DNA of 64,000 bases, from assembly GCA_022701365.1 (NCBI GenBank), contig JAKUHH010000130.1, positions 1-64,000 of the forward strand, given 5' to 3'. Shown one piece after another: positions 10,866-22,286 of the stretch (positions within the stretch are counted from its first letter, which is position 1; every line of letters begins with the position of its first letter). The notes under the pieces were generated by a model, which saw nothing but the letters and a program-made list of their open reading frames with translations, did not search any database and was not told where the DNA came from. Source of the stretch: Mycocentrospora acerina (lineage: Eukaryota; Ascomycota; Dothideomycetes; Pleosporales). Made by a program: the position numbers and the translations under genes.

Positions 10866-12493
10866 TCATATTTTACTGAAGCATAGCGTGGCATTGGTGC
10901 CCCCAAAGCCAAAGCTATTGGAAAGTGCGACCTTCACATCCCTCTGCTGAGAAACATTGGCTACGTAGTTGCAGTCAAAATCCTTTGCCGGGTCCCCGGG
11001 ATTACGCAAGTTGAGTGTTGGTGGTAAAGTATTCTGCAAAAATTAGCTTCAACCACGGCAGCTACCCTGGAATTGTACTTACGTGGTGCAAGGCCAAGAT
11101 TGAGAAGATTGCCTCGGCACTTCCCGAAGCACCCAGAAGATGTCCAATCGCACCCTTTGTACTACTCACGTTGATTTCACAGGCTTTGCTCTTTCCTTCC
11201 TCGCCAAGAAGAAGTTCTTTTATGGCCCTGTTTTCAGCAGCGTCGCCAAGTGGTGTACTTGTGGCATGTGCATTGACATAATCGACAGCGCTGGGCTTCA
11301 GACCAGCTTGTCGCAGTGCATTTCTCATCGCATGGCGTGGTCCTTGTCCATCTTCCCGAGGAGCCGTCATGTGATATGCGTCGCTGGAGAGACCATAGCC
11401 GGAAACTTCAGCATAGATTCTTGCGCCCCTGCTCCTTGCGTGTTCGAGTTCCTGTAGCTGTTAGTGATGTACGACATCAAGACACAGGCTGCATACTTCC
11501 AACACGACTACACCTGCACCTTCTCCGATAACAAATCCCTCTCTATCTCTGTCAAATGGTCGACTTGCTTCAGCAGGGCGGTCGTTCCACTCGGTTGCCA
11601 AACTCCTGGCTCTCGCAAACCCTGAGATGGCAAGGGGGTGGATGCATGACTCTGCCCCTCCTGCTACCATCACATCTGCATCGCCGAATTGGATCATACG
11701 GGAGGCGTCACCAATGCTGTGAGCGCCTGTCGTGCAAGCTGTGGTAGCTGCATGGTTTGGACCCTGAGAAGCTTAAGATTGAAATCCCATGCACACCGGA
11801 ATTGCGAGGACATACCTTGAAGCCATACCGCATAGATATATGGCCTGCAGCGAGGTTGATTAACAGTCGTGGTACAAAAAGAGGGGAAACTTTTCGGTAA
11901 CCCTGACAATTTTAGCTGAAACATCCACAAACTTGATCTCAACTTACTCCCTTGTCGTACGCCAAAGTAGTTTCATATACATCGTCCAAACTACCAATAC
12001 CAGAACCAATGTAAACCCCCTATCTGAATTTAAGTATAATAAGCGTTACTCTGTGCATCTTTCATACCGTCGCTTCGAGATCTTCCTCTTTTGTAGGCAG
12101 CCACCCCGAATCGTTCAGAGCTTCTTCGGACGCTACCATTGCGTACTGAGCAAAACGCGCCATTCGACGTTCATCCTGAACAGATGTTAGCACGCAACTC
12201 TGACTTCGTCGCGTGGAAGCTCACGGAAGGAGTCAAATGATCCTTGGCATTCCACATTCCATCTTCTCTTGAACCCTCTGGCACTAGCGCGGCAACTTGG
12301 CTCGGTAAGGCCGCGAATTGAGGGCTTCTGTTTTTGATCGAGACGACACCACAGTCGCCATTGATGAGGCGATTCCACGTTCGACGAACACCTGCACCCG
12401 TCAGAGGCAGATCTTTGCATAGATTTTGGGGGCTCATATACCGATCCCCAGTGGCGTTACTAACCCTAGACCTGTTACTACTACCCTCCGCAT
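10866..12493 (-). CDS. CEM1: Mitochondrial 3-oxoacyl-ACP synthase
   Basis: This condensing enzyme of mitochondrial type II fatty acid synthesis extends acyl-ACP with malonyl-ACP and is needed for lipoate supply and respiration. Eight exons keep frame throughout: 12442-12493, 12225-12391, 12068-12175, 11948-12019, 11816-11902, 11497-11763, 11083-11451 and 10866-11033, giving 429 residues. The catalytic Cys is in TTACTTGAHS (exon 6), the two His are in VNAHATSTPLGD and KGAIGHLLGASG (exon 7), and the end has SNSFGFGGTNATL. The protein begins MRRVVVTGLGLVTPLG, so there is no long mitochondrial presequence; the yeast enzyme also starts almost directly in the fold. The start is fixed by the short first exon, and an out-of-frame ATG lies 5 bases upstream. 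Confidence 0.93.
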
Positions 12494-13140
12494 TGCATAT
12501 TTTGATGGTTGGTGATGGTGTTTGGGAAGTGTCTGGACTTTCTCACCGAAACTTGTGCGGTAGGTCACGTGTGGCACCTCACGCGACACGCGACGAATTC
12601 GTCAGGGTTCACAAATGATGACATGTTCTGCAATTAGTTTAAATCAACACTCTGGATGATGGAGGCACAAATCATCGCCTAACAAAAACGCGAGGGAATT
12701 TCTCTCAAGACGTCATTGCTCTCTTTGAAATTTCGGATTTCTACATGTAATCTTGAAGCGATACCAGATACCAACATGAGTGAATCTACTCAATATAGCT
12801 TCAGCTCTTCCCCTCTATCATACCAATCAAAAGTCTCATGGTCTCTTTGTATTTGTGGTATCGATGGATTGGGCACTCGAGGTGGGTGCAGTTGTTTACC
12901 GCGCACGGACTTTTCTTGCAAGTAAAAACATCACTCGACCTACTCCCTCCAAAACACAGCCAAGCCTCCTGACAGAAGAATGTATGTACACAAAGAACAG
13001 TCTGACATGGGGCTCACGCAATCGATAATACCAGTCGGACTTTGTCGTTATATAAACTAATGATTTGGCAAACTACAATGGCTCACACTATCGTGTCCCC
13101 ATCGATCTCCAACTTGCGTTACGATCATGGTCACCAGAAC
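12494..13140. other. CEM1 promoter region, no gene
   Basis: The stretch lies upstream of CEM1 and downstream of the leftward hypothetical gene at 13141. Short open frames have no motif. It contains the TCACGTG element listed separately. Confidence 0.5.
12565..12571. promoter_or_regulatory. TCACGTG E-box upstream of CEM1
   Basis: TCACGTG lies about 72 bases upstream of the CEM1 start codon. It matches the binding core of Cbf1-type bHLH and MetR-type bZIP regulators. Function here is inferred from the motif only. Confidence 0.35.
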
Positions 13141-13809
13141 TCAATCACCTTTACCCACGCTCAGCTGTGCGCAAACGTCATCTTCCGGTTGTAGTTCACT
13201 GCTATGTGGAGTGCCAACTTGATCTTCGAATAGAACTTCCATCTCCTCTTTGACAAAGCTAGACCATTGGCGTTTTGATGCGGCATGTTCCAATTCAGGA
13301 TACAAAGTCATTTCCCCAGTGCCAGAGAGATTATGCATCATTTCTGCTGCTGAAGAATCGCTAAGAACCCTGTCGCGTGCATATTGTGCCCGTGCTTTCA
13401 ACCAGGCTATGTGACGTTGTGGATCTTTTGTAAGAGCGGATGGAACAGGTGGTAAATTGGCTGAGTGATTGTAGTTTGATGTCGATGATAGTGATCGCAG
13501 TCGTCTGTAGGGTCTTAACGTGCTGGTCGTAGGTATGGATAATGATGCAGATCTGGCGTGTTGTCGTGTCCAGGGATTTGGACGTAGAGACAGGACCTGC
13601 TCGCTTCTGGTTCTATCAAACTCTTCTGTCTCTACTGCAGAAAGTACTGAGTCAAGTGATGTGAGGTTGATCCCTGGGATTTGATAAACAGAACATGATA
13701 AATCATCCATGCCTTTATGAACACATCGCAGAGATTGAAAATCTATTTCTCGTTGGAAACCTCCGAGCTGAATGCGGTCGAAGTGAGTTTGATCGAATGT
13801 AACTGCCAT
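13141..13809 (-). CDS. Hypothetical protein, 222 residues
   Basis: I do not recognise this protein. The frame is open further upstream, but I take the Met at 13809 (MAVTFDQTHFDR) because the preceding residues are AT-rich and basic and look like leader. It is a single exon. The middle (about residues 70-120) is rich in Ser, Arg and Thr and looks disordered. A segment K-D-P-Q-R-H-I-A-W-L-K-A-R-A-Q-Y-A-R-D-R near residues 130-150 looks helical. The C-terminus is acidic. It lies between CEM1 and MET2 with no shared regulation visible. It could be a fast-evolving nuclear protein, but that is a guess. Confidence 0.55.
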   Translation of the reverse strand: MAVTFDQTHFDRIQLGGFQREIDFQSLRCVHKGMDDLSCSVYQIPGINLTSLDSVLSAVETEEFDRTRSEQVLSLRPNPWTRQHARSASLSIPTTSTLRPYRRLRSLSSTSNYNHSANLPPVPSALTKDPQRHIAWLKARAQYARDRVLSDSSAAEMMHNLSGTGEMTLYPELEHAASKRQWSSFVKEEMEVLFEDQVGTPHSSELQPEDDVCAQLSVGKGD

Positions 13810-14587
13810 GACAATCTTGGAAAGAAAAGGATAGCGAAATGGGTTTTTCCTTCGGGGTATTGTCTCTATTATACAGTATTTTGCTTTATATCCACAAGTT
13901 TTTGCTTTTTGTTTCAAGTGAACGAACATTCTGAACCTAAGGTCCGTAATTTTCAATGATCATGGGCTGATCCAGGCGTCAAAGTAGATATCAGTATTGT
14001 GCTATGAATAGGCTAGTATCTGTGTCGTAACAACATGGTATTTCCCTTGTCGTATGCTACATTCATACTTGATAGCCTATTTAATGATCTCTGTGGTGCA
14101 CCGAAATGAGGTCTACAAGACAAGTCTCGCCTCGAAAGGTGGTAGCAATACTTACTCAAACTGAAATGATCCATGCCTTATTCTGTGTTCGAACTCGTCA
14201 AAAATTCTACAATTCTATTATTTGTGTATTCCGGAGCCCTCTAATGTCAACCAATATGGAAGAGGAGTTTTCGACAAAGCTTTGTAGAGGTTAGTTTGAA
14301 AGGATTAAACGCGGTACTAGGGTTACAAACGGAACAAGGCTATATAGAGAATCCCATTGACAAGGTGGCATCAGCACCATCAGATGGATAGCGGAGATGT
14401 TGCGCGTGAACGAGAGGGGACGCGTCGGAGACTCGGAGCTAAGCACGTCATCAGTGCCAAGACTTTACAGAACCCTTGTTAGCGTTAACGTGGAGTGAAT
14501 CAACACCCAAAAGAATGACTCTCCGCAAAATAATGAGAGAGCCCCACCACACACAAAGCGGGCGTTGCATCCCTCTTTTCCGCAAAC
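13810..14587. other. Divergent promoter region before MET2
   Basis: The region separates the leftward hypothetical gene from the rightward MET2. Only short open frames without motifs are present. Confidence 0.5.
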
Positions 14588-16390
14588 ATGACGTACGTCG
14601 CCATGTCTTCCTCAGAACCTGAAACCTCAACTCCTCCAAGGAAGTACAGTACGTCTGCGAAATTTACTCTCTACTGTTGCAAACAGCTTGTTCAAGCTGC
14701 CAAGCTATCAATGAATCCATGTCATTGAAGTTTCTGTGACCCGATCATTCTTCACGTTAACGCGAGACCGCATCTTGTCCATGTAACTGAAATAATGCTG
14801 CTATGCTACCAAGGGTTTCCACTTGACCCTCTCATGCGCTTACAATTGCACAGAGACAACTTTTTCGCAACCAGAAAACCCATACGCCAAATTTATACCC
14901 GACCAAACTATCGCTACCATACCGGAAGTCACGCTCGAATCCGGCGTTACACTGTACAATGTCCCGGTGGCATACAAGACTTATGGCACCCTCGCACCTG
15001 GGCGCGACAACGCCATGGTCATCTGCCACGCGCTGACGGGAAGCGCTGACGTTGGGGACTGGTGGGGTCCTTTGTTGGGAGGACCTGGGAAGGCGTTCGA
15101 TATCTCGAGATTCTTCGTCGTGTGCATGAACAGTTTGGGAAGCCCATACGGAAGTGCAAGCCCTGTCACCGCAAAAGATGGCGATGCGTCACTGGGACTA
15201 TACGGGCCCGAGTTCCCGTTGGCAACAGCCAGAGATGATGTCAAGTGAGTCAAGCAGAATGCCACATCGTACCTGGATAATTCTGACAGATCATCAGCAT
15301 TTTCAAGCTCATCCTTGACGATCTAGGCGTGAAGCAGATCGCTGCAGTTATCGGAGGCTCTATGGGAGGCATGCTCGTTCTCGAATTCGCATACTTCGGA
15401 AAGGACTATGTCAAGTGTATCATACCAATCGCCACATCCGCACGCTATAGTGCCTGGGGTATTAGCTGGGGCGAAGCGCAGCGACAAAGCATCTACAGTG
15501 ACCCAAAGTACGACGACGGCTATTACTCATTTGAAGACCCACCTTCTACTGGCCTTGGGGCTGCGCGTATGTCCGCTCTCTTGACATATCGTAGTCGTGA
15601 TTCTTTTGAATCTCGTTTCGGGCGTAATACCCCCGATCTTTCTAAAAAGCAGAATATTAATACTGGATCGCGACCAATGACACCGTCAAATGAACACTGG
15701 GCAATTCACAATCATGGCCACAAGAATGCTGGATCACCGCGCCCAGCTTCCCGAACAAATAGCACCACAATGCTGTCTACCACAGCGGCAGCACAGGCTG
15801 ATCCTGAATTCCACGATTCTTCAAACCCTTCCACACCACCACTGTCTGCGTCCAAGGTTGTGTCTGGTGCTTCAGGCCGGCTTCATGCGCCACACTACTT
15901 TTCTGCGCAATCGTACCTGCGTTACCAAAGTGAGAAGTTCATCAAACGTTTTGACGCCAACTGTTATATCGCAATCACGCGAAAATTGGATACTCATGAT
16001 GTCTCGCGTTATCGTTATCCTGAAGGAGAATCAGAAGAAACACTGGATCCAGTATCTGCTCTCCATCACGCGCTATCCTTGATTGAGCAACCAACCCTCG
16101 TTCTTGGCATACAATCCGATGGACTGTTTACGTTTGCTGAGCAACAAGAGCTTGCAGCGCATATCCCTAATGCCAGCTTGAAAACTATTGACTCGCCAGA
16201 CGGTCATGATGCATTTTTGCTCGAATTCGAACAAGTCAACACGCACTTGTTGGGCTTCTTGAAAAGTACTCTGCCGGATATCATGAATAGCAGTCCAAAT
16301 CCCGAAACTATCACAGCCGATACTGGCATGGCCGCCACCAAGTCAAGCACGTTTGGGGAGGCTGAGGTCGATGATATCACGGCGTGGTAG
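14588..16390 (+). CDS. MET2: Homoserine O-acetyltransferase
   Basis: The enzyme acetylates homoserine with acetyl-CoA, the committed step to methionine in fungi. Exons are 14588-14648, 14854-15244 and 15298-16390, giving 514 residues. Intron 1 is long (205 bases) with donor GTACGT; a second in-frame Met at 14603 (MSSSEPETSTPP) may be the real start. The alpha/beta-hydrolase acyltransferase fold shows the nucleophile Ser in IGGSMGGM, the catalytic Asp in QSDGLFTF and the His in DGHDAFLLE. A Ser/Thr/Pro-rich insert of about 80 residues between the core and the lid region is usual in filamentous ascomycetes. A related serine acyltransferase lies at 46263. Confidence 0.93.
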
Positions 16391-17435
16391 GCCTGATTTG
16401 TACTTTTGTGTAAGCGTGGCGTTTTGAAAATTAGACTCAGATGCATAGGTCGGCGTACAGTTTTCGGCATATGCTTGAAAGAAAGCTTGTACGATGAAGG
16501 TAGTAGGAGCTGAGGTTCAACCCTTTATCAGCCAACAATATGAAATCCAGGATAGCAACCCGATGTCAATAGAAGCGATTTTTTTGTTGTCATGTCTCCT
16601 AGACATTGATATGAACAATCTCTTATGTGGAACACATACTTCACTGGTTGAAGGCCAGCTGCTGACTGAAGCTAATATCAAACAACCCCTGAAATCCTTG
16701 GGGGGATTCATCGGGATCGTGCGGAACAGATAATTATGACTTTGTATCTTTTTACGACTCGAGTATTCATGCTCACCATCCGGTTCGGCCTAACCCTGTC
16801 GCTGTGCCCCACAGCCCCACGTTTTTGCCATGGACTAGTGCTGCACTACCCCTCAAAGCGGCGCGTGCGCACACCTTTCACTCAGATATCATCTTCAAGT
16901 ACTCCGGTACATCATCCGGTTGAACAATACTGGCATAGCTTGCAAGACCTGTGTCAGGAGACCTTTCGGAAGTTGCAAACGGCAGGCTGAGTGGGCCTCT
17001 GCTCTGGGTCACCAAAGAACATGAAGATGGGCAACTCAGGGAAGTTCTAACTTATGCCAATACTCGCGCTGTTTGTTGCTTGAAGCACTTTTGAACTTGT
17101 TGCTGATAATCAGCTTCTATATTTCGGGTCACAGGCCCGGTCAGTTAGATTCAATGAAAATTCTCTCATCGACCAGCATAAATATATATGACTAGGAGCT
17201 CTCCTGGAGTCATGTTTGTGCAGCGACGAGAGATTTATGGGCCTTATGGAGCTAATTCGGCTAGCAACCCCGCAGATGCATTTAGCTTGCCAGGTAAAGG
17301 CAATGTACTAAGTCTTATATAAAATATCGTATGATACCTCCTACTCTCATATCGCCTCTTCCCCTTTGTCCCTTTCATACTATCAAACTCAACCATTTAA
17401 TCTTTCGCTTCAACCGTATCTTCTCCAGTTCAAAC
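16391..17435. other. Gap between MET2 and ADH, no gene
   Basis: Short open frames (for example 16736-16990) carry no motif. The last 150 bases are a pyrimidine-rich leader typical of a fungal promoter before the dehydrogenase gene. Confidence 0.5.
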
Positions 17436-18681
17436 ATGGAATTGCCCAAGACTCAAAAGGCTGCCGTTAAACAAGGCTCTGGTGATACTTCGACCATAGT
17501 CATCAAAGAAATTCCTGTGCCAGAACCAGGTCCCGATCAGATTCTTGTCAAAATCAACTATAGTGGTCTCTGTGCCTCAGACAAGTCTCTTCTTAGGGAT
17601 GAATGGAATGGCCTGGGTATGCAACCCCAGACTGGAGGCATTGCTGGTCATGAAGGTGCAGGTGTGGTCGTAGGTAAGGATACACTCCATCTATCTTTCT
17701 GTAAAAATCGAAATATCCCAAAGCATACTGACCAGTTTAGCTGTTGGAAGCAATGTGCAAGATCTCTGGCAAATCGGCAACCGTGCAGGAATTAAGTGGA
17801 TAGCATCCATATGTCGTCGATGTGAATTCTGTACCAACGGTTCTGACGAGTGCCACTGCCCCAAGCAGCTCAACTCTGGTCTCACAATCTCTGGTACATT
17901 CCAGGAATATGCCGTGACAGATGCTCACTACGCGACACGACTACCAGATGGAGTCAAAGACGAGGAGGCGGGTCCTATCATGTGCGGCGGTCTCACAGCA
18001 TACGTTGCGTGCAAGAGGAGCAGAGTGAAGCCAGGACAGTGGATCGTCATCCCCGGCGCTGGAGGTGGTACGTATAAACCCTTGATTCCCCATCCATTCC
18101 CTCATTCTAACAACAATAGGCCTCGGACACTTCGGTGTGCAATACGCACGTGCAATGGGCATGCGTGTCATCGCCATCGACGGCGGCGACGCAAAGCGTG
18201 ATTTGTGCCTTTCTCTTGGCGCAGAAAAGTTCATCGATTTCACCACCACAACAGACATTAAAGCCGAAGTCATGAAGATTACCACATACGGTACACATGG
18301 TGTCATTGTCTTCTCGGCTACTCGAGCAGGATACGAGCAAGCACCGCATCTACTCAGGCCAAACGGCACAATGGTGTGTGTCGGACTGCCCAAGGACTTG
18401 ACTATCATCGCGGGTGCCGATCCCATCACAATGGCGATGAAGAGATTGAATGTTGTGGGAAGTGTGGTGGGAACGTTAAAAGAGGCTGAGGAGGTAAGAT
18501 TCAAGATCATACAGTCTCGAGATAGGTGACTGACAAAGTGATTTAGTGTCTCGACTTCACAGCGCGCGGGCTTGTGCGTCCTATCCTTACACATGGTGGG
18601 CTAGAGGATATTGATAGATTCTGTGACGAGTTGAACTCTGGGAAGCTCATTGGACGGGCAGTTATCAAGATTGCCAATTAG
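17436..18681 (+). CDS. Zinc-dependent alcohol dehydrogenase
   Basis: This medium-chain dehydrogenase of the yeast ADH group interconverts an alcohol and aldehyde with NAD(H), probably in the cytosol. Exons are 17436-17673, 17741-18067, 18120-18493 and 18547-18681, giving 357 residues. Catalytic zinc ligands are seen in GLCASD (Cys), GHEGAGVV (His) and GPIMCGGLTAY (Cys). The NAD-binding loop is GAGGGLGHFGVQYA. Two features differ from typical yeast ADH: the CHTD active-site motif reads CASD, and the structural-zinc cluster is C-x2-C-x2-C-x6-C-x-C rather than C-x2-C-x2-C-x7-C. The substrate may therefore not be ethanol. Confidence 0.9.
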
Positions 18682-19341
18682 GCTGTTGGCGATGAGAGGC
18701 TGAGATGTTGTGATGGCGTTATTGCGGTTGTTGTTGTTGGAGTGAACTACGGATATATCAGAAGTATACTGAAAGATCCAAGAAGGGTACGAAGATACGA
18801 ATTCTTCAAGAGAACGGGAAGGCTTCGAATAAATAGTTGGACAGCTATGAAGACTTTGCTTGACTGTATTAAAAACCATTTACAGTACTACAGACAGTAA
18901 ACTGCGATTCATTACCCAAACAATGCCTCCCTAAGCAACGGTTTGCTGCGCTGTGCTACTACGTAGATATATAATTGGAAATGATGAATACCATTAGAAT
19001 AAATTGTTGATGAAAGTGTTAGGGATAAAAAAAAACAGAGGCGAACGAACTGGCCACATGCGAGAGACAACACTAACACTAGTTTACATTGAGCGAATAA
19101 ACAAACATTGACTAGTTCATAGAATGATAAACACAGCAGCGTTCGCCCATGGGGCAAGATCTTCATGTGCATTTTCCAAATCAACCATTGGCTGAGAATA
19201 AAGCATCTGACAGTCTGGAGCCTCGAAATTAGTACCAACTTGAAAATCAGATTGCTGTAGTGTTCCAAAAAAACATTTTCGCGTCGATTGTCTCCCAGAG
19301 CGCCCAGAGGTCAACGAAGTCCCTCCCTGCATCTCAAGTGA
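18682..19341. other. Convergent 3' ends of ADH and RING gene
   Basis: This is the 3' region between two converging genes. Open frames at 18912-19332 are AT-rich and motif-free. I see no gene. Confidence 0.55.
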
Positions 19342-22286
19342 TCAAAAGTGCGCTATATAGTTTGCAGGGAAAAGGCCTTTGCCTCCACAATACACTCCCC
19401 AGAACCAATCGCCATTGACATCTGCCGCTTCCCTAATTTCTGCAAATTTTGGGAATGTCAGTTCGTCCTCGACTCCCTCGTCGGGCCAATATCCCCATTT
19501 TGCTCGGACCGCCAATCCCTCTCCTCCATCCGGCGGTATACGCTTTGTTTTCCCAGTATTCGATTCGTCGTCTTTGAACGCCCATCCGCCAACAAGATCA
19601 CGTACTACTACACGTCTTTGCCCACCGTCGCGATCTTCAAAGCCAATGATCACCATGCGGTGTCCGCGCAAGCACTTGCGCCATCCATTCATACCATCTT
19701 CTTTTGTGATGCGAGATGCGAGAACGAGTTTATGGTAACAGCCTGTACAAATATCGTAGTCGCCTGCATTACATTGTAGGCAATGGTATCGTGTATGCGA
19801 CGGAGGAATAGGGTATCTGCACACGTTGCACAATGTTGTGAATGTGAGGGGTCGGAAGATTGAGTTTGCGATCGTAGTGTAATCAGGCCCACGCACAAGA
19901 GACGCAGATTTTGGTGTAACAGGCGGCGACGTAGGCTCCATGGCTCGATCTGGAGGTGCGAGGCGAGGCGTAGAAGGGGCGGATGTCGGGGTGCCAGGTT
20001 CTAGTTGACGTGCCTGATGAGCAATTGGGAGGAGTGGGTGTGTGCAGTGTCGGCCTTGGTTCACACAGCTATTACAAAAGCCCCAGTCGCCTTCGTTGCA
20101 GTAATCGCATTTCCAGTAGCAGGCGTTGGCATAAGCTTTGCACATGTCGCAAAACACGCCTGCTTCAAGCCTGTGCTTGGGATCTTCTTCGCTCACGAGG
20201 CTCTGCGGTGGAAATGCGGACTCAGTGAGTTGAGCTAATGGCCTTCTGTATCGATGTCCAATGAGAATATGAGGATGCTCATGATTCGTGGGATATCCAC
20301 CTGGTGGAGCTCTTTGCTCGTAAGTCTGCCACGCGTTCCATCCGAAACCAAACCAATGCTTGCATCCTTTACGAAGGCGGTAGCAACGAGTGCATATGTT
20401 GTAGGCGCCGCTATCGCATCGTGAGCAATTGTAATGAAGTTCATGCTCGATATGGCTTTTGCCGCACGAATTACACGATATGTCTGGTTCGGTATAAAAG
20501 ATGGGAGACGATTGTACAGTACTGGAGGGTTGACTTAGACGAAGGCCATTGGCAGCTGGGTCTGTTGTAGAACGAGCAAAGCTAGGCGGTAATATCTGAG
20601 GCGGTGTTCCGCTGCTAGATAATCGATTCTGCCTAGATCCACTTGGTTCAGTAGTATGGCGAGAAGATGGTGGCTGAAACGGCAGGTTTGTATCATTCAT
20701 AATTGATGGCGAGTGTAGTGGAGAGTTTACGACACTCAACGAACTGATAGGGCTGTCATTTGCAGGTACGTTGAAGTTCGTAAGCCGGGGAGAGTTTGGC
20801 ACAGACGACGTAATGTTGGTCTGAATGCTGCCACGGAATTGTTGTCTCGCGTCGAGTGCACTTCTTTGCTCGTGGTCAGATTGACGACGTCTATGCAAAG
20901 GCCGGTCCAAGTCAAGATCGACTTGTCTCGAGGACGAGACTGATAGATTAGAGAGACGTTCCGATCTTCGTGCAGATCGCGAACTTCCTTGACTCGAGGA
21001 TCGTTGGTGGTGTAACCGGCCGCCTCGATTTGCAGCATTAATAAGGCCTGGTCGAGAAATGGGAGGCCCTGGGGAGCTCGGAGGAATTGATGATCCACTT
21101 TCTGTTCGTACTAGATGTCTTCTGCGCGATGCGTCCTCATCACGGGCGAGAGGACTTCGCAACGGCGAGGCGATCGAGGATGAAGATGAGTTAGTTAATC
21201 CTTCTCTGGCTAGCCTTTCTCTCCTCTCCCGCCTCTCTCTCTGTCTTTCTGCCTGCCTGTCTGCTTGGCGTCTATGTACAGCTTCAGCTATTCTCTCTGT
21301 GATTTCTTCTTCTTGCGCAGTACCAATATCGTTCAGATCAACTCCTTCCGCCATAAGTTCCTCTAGGACTTGGCGCACGAGGTCTTCGTCAATATCGATT
21401 GAATCAAGATCTGATGCACTGAGTAGGGATCGCAGGCTTGACTGATGTTCGATTACTCTAGCAGGAATGACTGCTCTTTCCGGCGAGGCTCCAGGTGCGT
21501 TTTGAATCGTCGACTGCCTTTCGTCCCGATTTCTCCGTGATTCTCTGCTCGCTTCGCGACTTCTTTCTCCTCTCCTCCTCCGCTCCCTGGGTAACTCGAG
21601 AGTACTGTTGTTCCCACTTGGTATGCCTACGTCTCTCAGACTCAGCGCGCGTGCGTCCTCCATCATTCTGCGTTCATCGTCGTCACGCTCATCCCTTCTC
21701 CTAAGCTTTGGCATGACAACGTCTCCATGCTTGTATCTGTCTCTATCCGCCTGTTTCTCTTCCTCGGTCTTTCCCCTTCCTGGATTAGATTTCAGGAATA
21801 TGTCAAGTAGCGAAGTGGACATGGCATTGGGTTGTGTCGTGCGCACCGAGGCGCGACATGATGGGCATGTGTACGGGTGTATAGAGGTCGCAGACGAGGC
21901 CTGAAAAGCGAACCATTCTTTCAGGCAAGCGCCGCAAAACGTGTGCAGACAATCGAGGAGTGTGAGCGGCTGGAAGAGAAGATCGGTGCAGATCTGAGGT
22001 CGGGATGATTAGCAGGATTATCCCAGTTGCGCACCGGACCAAAACAGAAGGAACTACGCAGGTACCGTAATCGAAACTCTCGTCCATAGTATGAACAGAG
22101 CTGGAAACCTCTTGCACAGGTACCTGCGACTCTTGTTTCCTACATCGCCGCGACCGCGACGCTCCCAGGCGGCCTCGCCATGCCCCTCCTCCGCACCCCT
22201 CGGAAATGTGAAGCACAACTTACTGAGCACGTCAACTCCTTCTCCAGATCGCTTTGCACTCCGCCATCACGCGCGCCCGCAGACAT
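19342..22286 (-). CDS. RING / triple ZZ finger / SH3 protein, putative E3 ligase
   Basis: The model has a 63-base first exon (22224-22286), one long intron of 230 bases and a single large exon (19342-21993), giving 904 residues. Joining the exons restores the RING finger: ELTCSICTDLL, then LDCLHTFCGACL and TCPSCRAS, all in the first 75 residues. A long, charged, Ser/Arg-rich disordered region follows. Three ZZ-type zinc fingers start at CNSCGKSHIEHELHYNCSRC, at FCDMCKAYANACYWKCDYC and at LCNVCRYPIPPSHTRYHC. The last 65 residues form an SH3 domain (A-V-R-A-K-W-G-Y through G-L-F-P-A-N-Y-I). RING plus ZZ suggests a ubiquitin ligase binding protein N-termini or histone tails, and SH3 suggests a Pro-rich partner. 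The function is inferred from domains only. Confidence 0.88.

Noticed and set aside
16736..16990. Possible small gene upstream of the dehydrogenase
   Set aside because: An open frame of 84 codons has no motif and poor start context. There is no support beyond openness.
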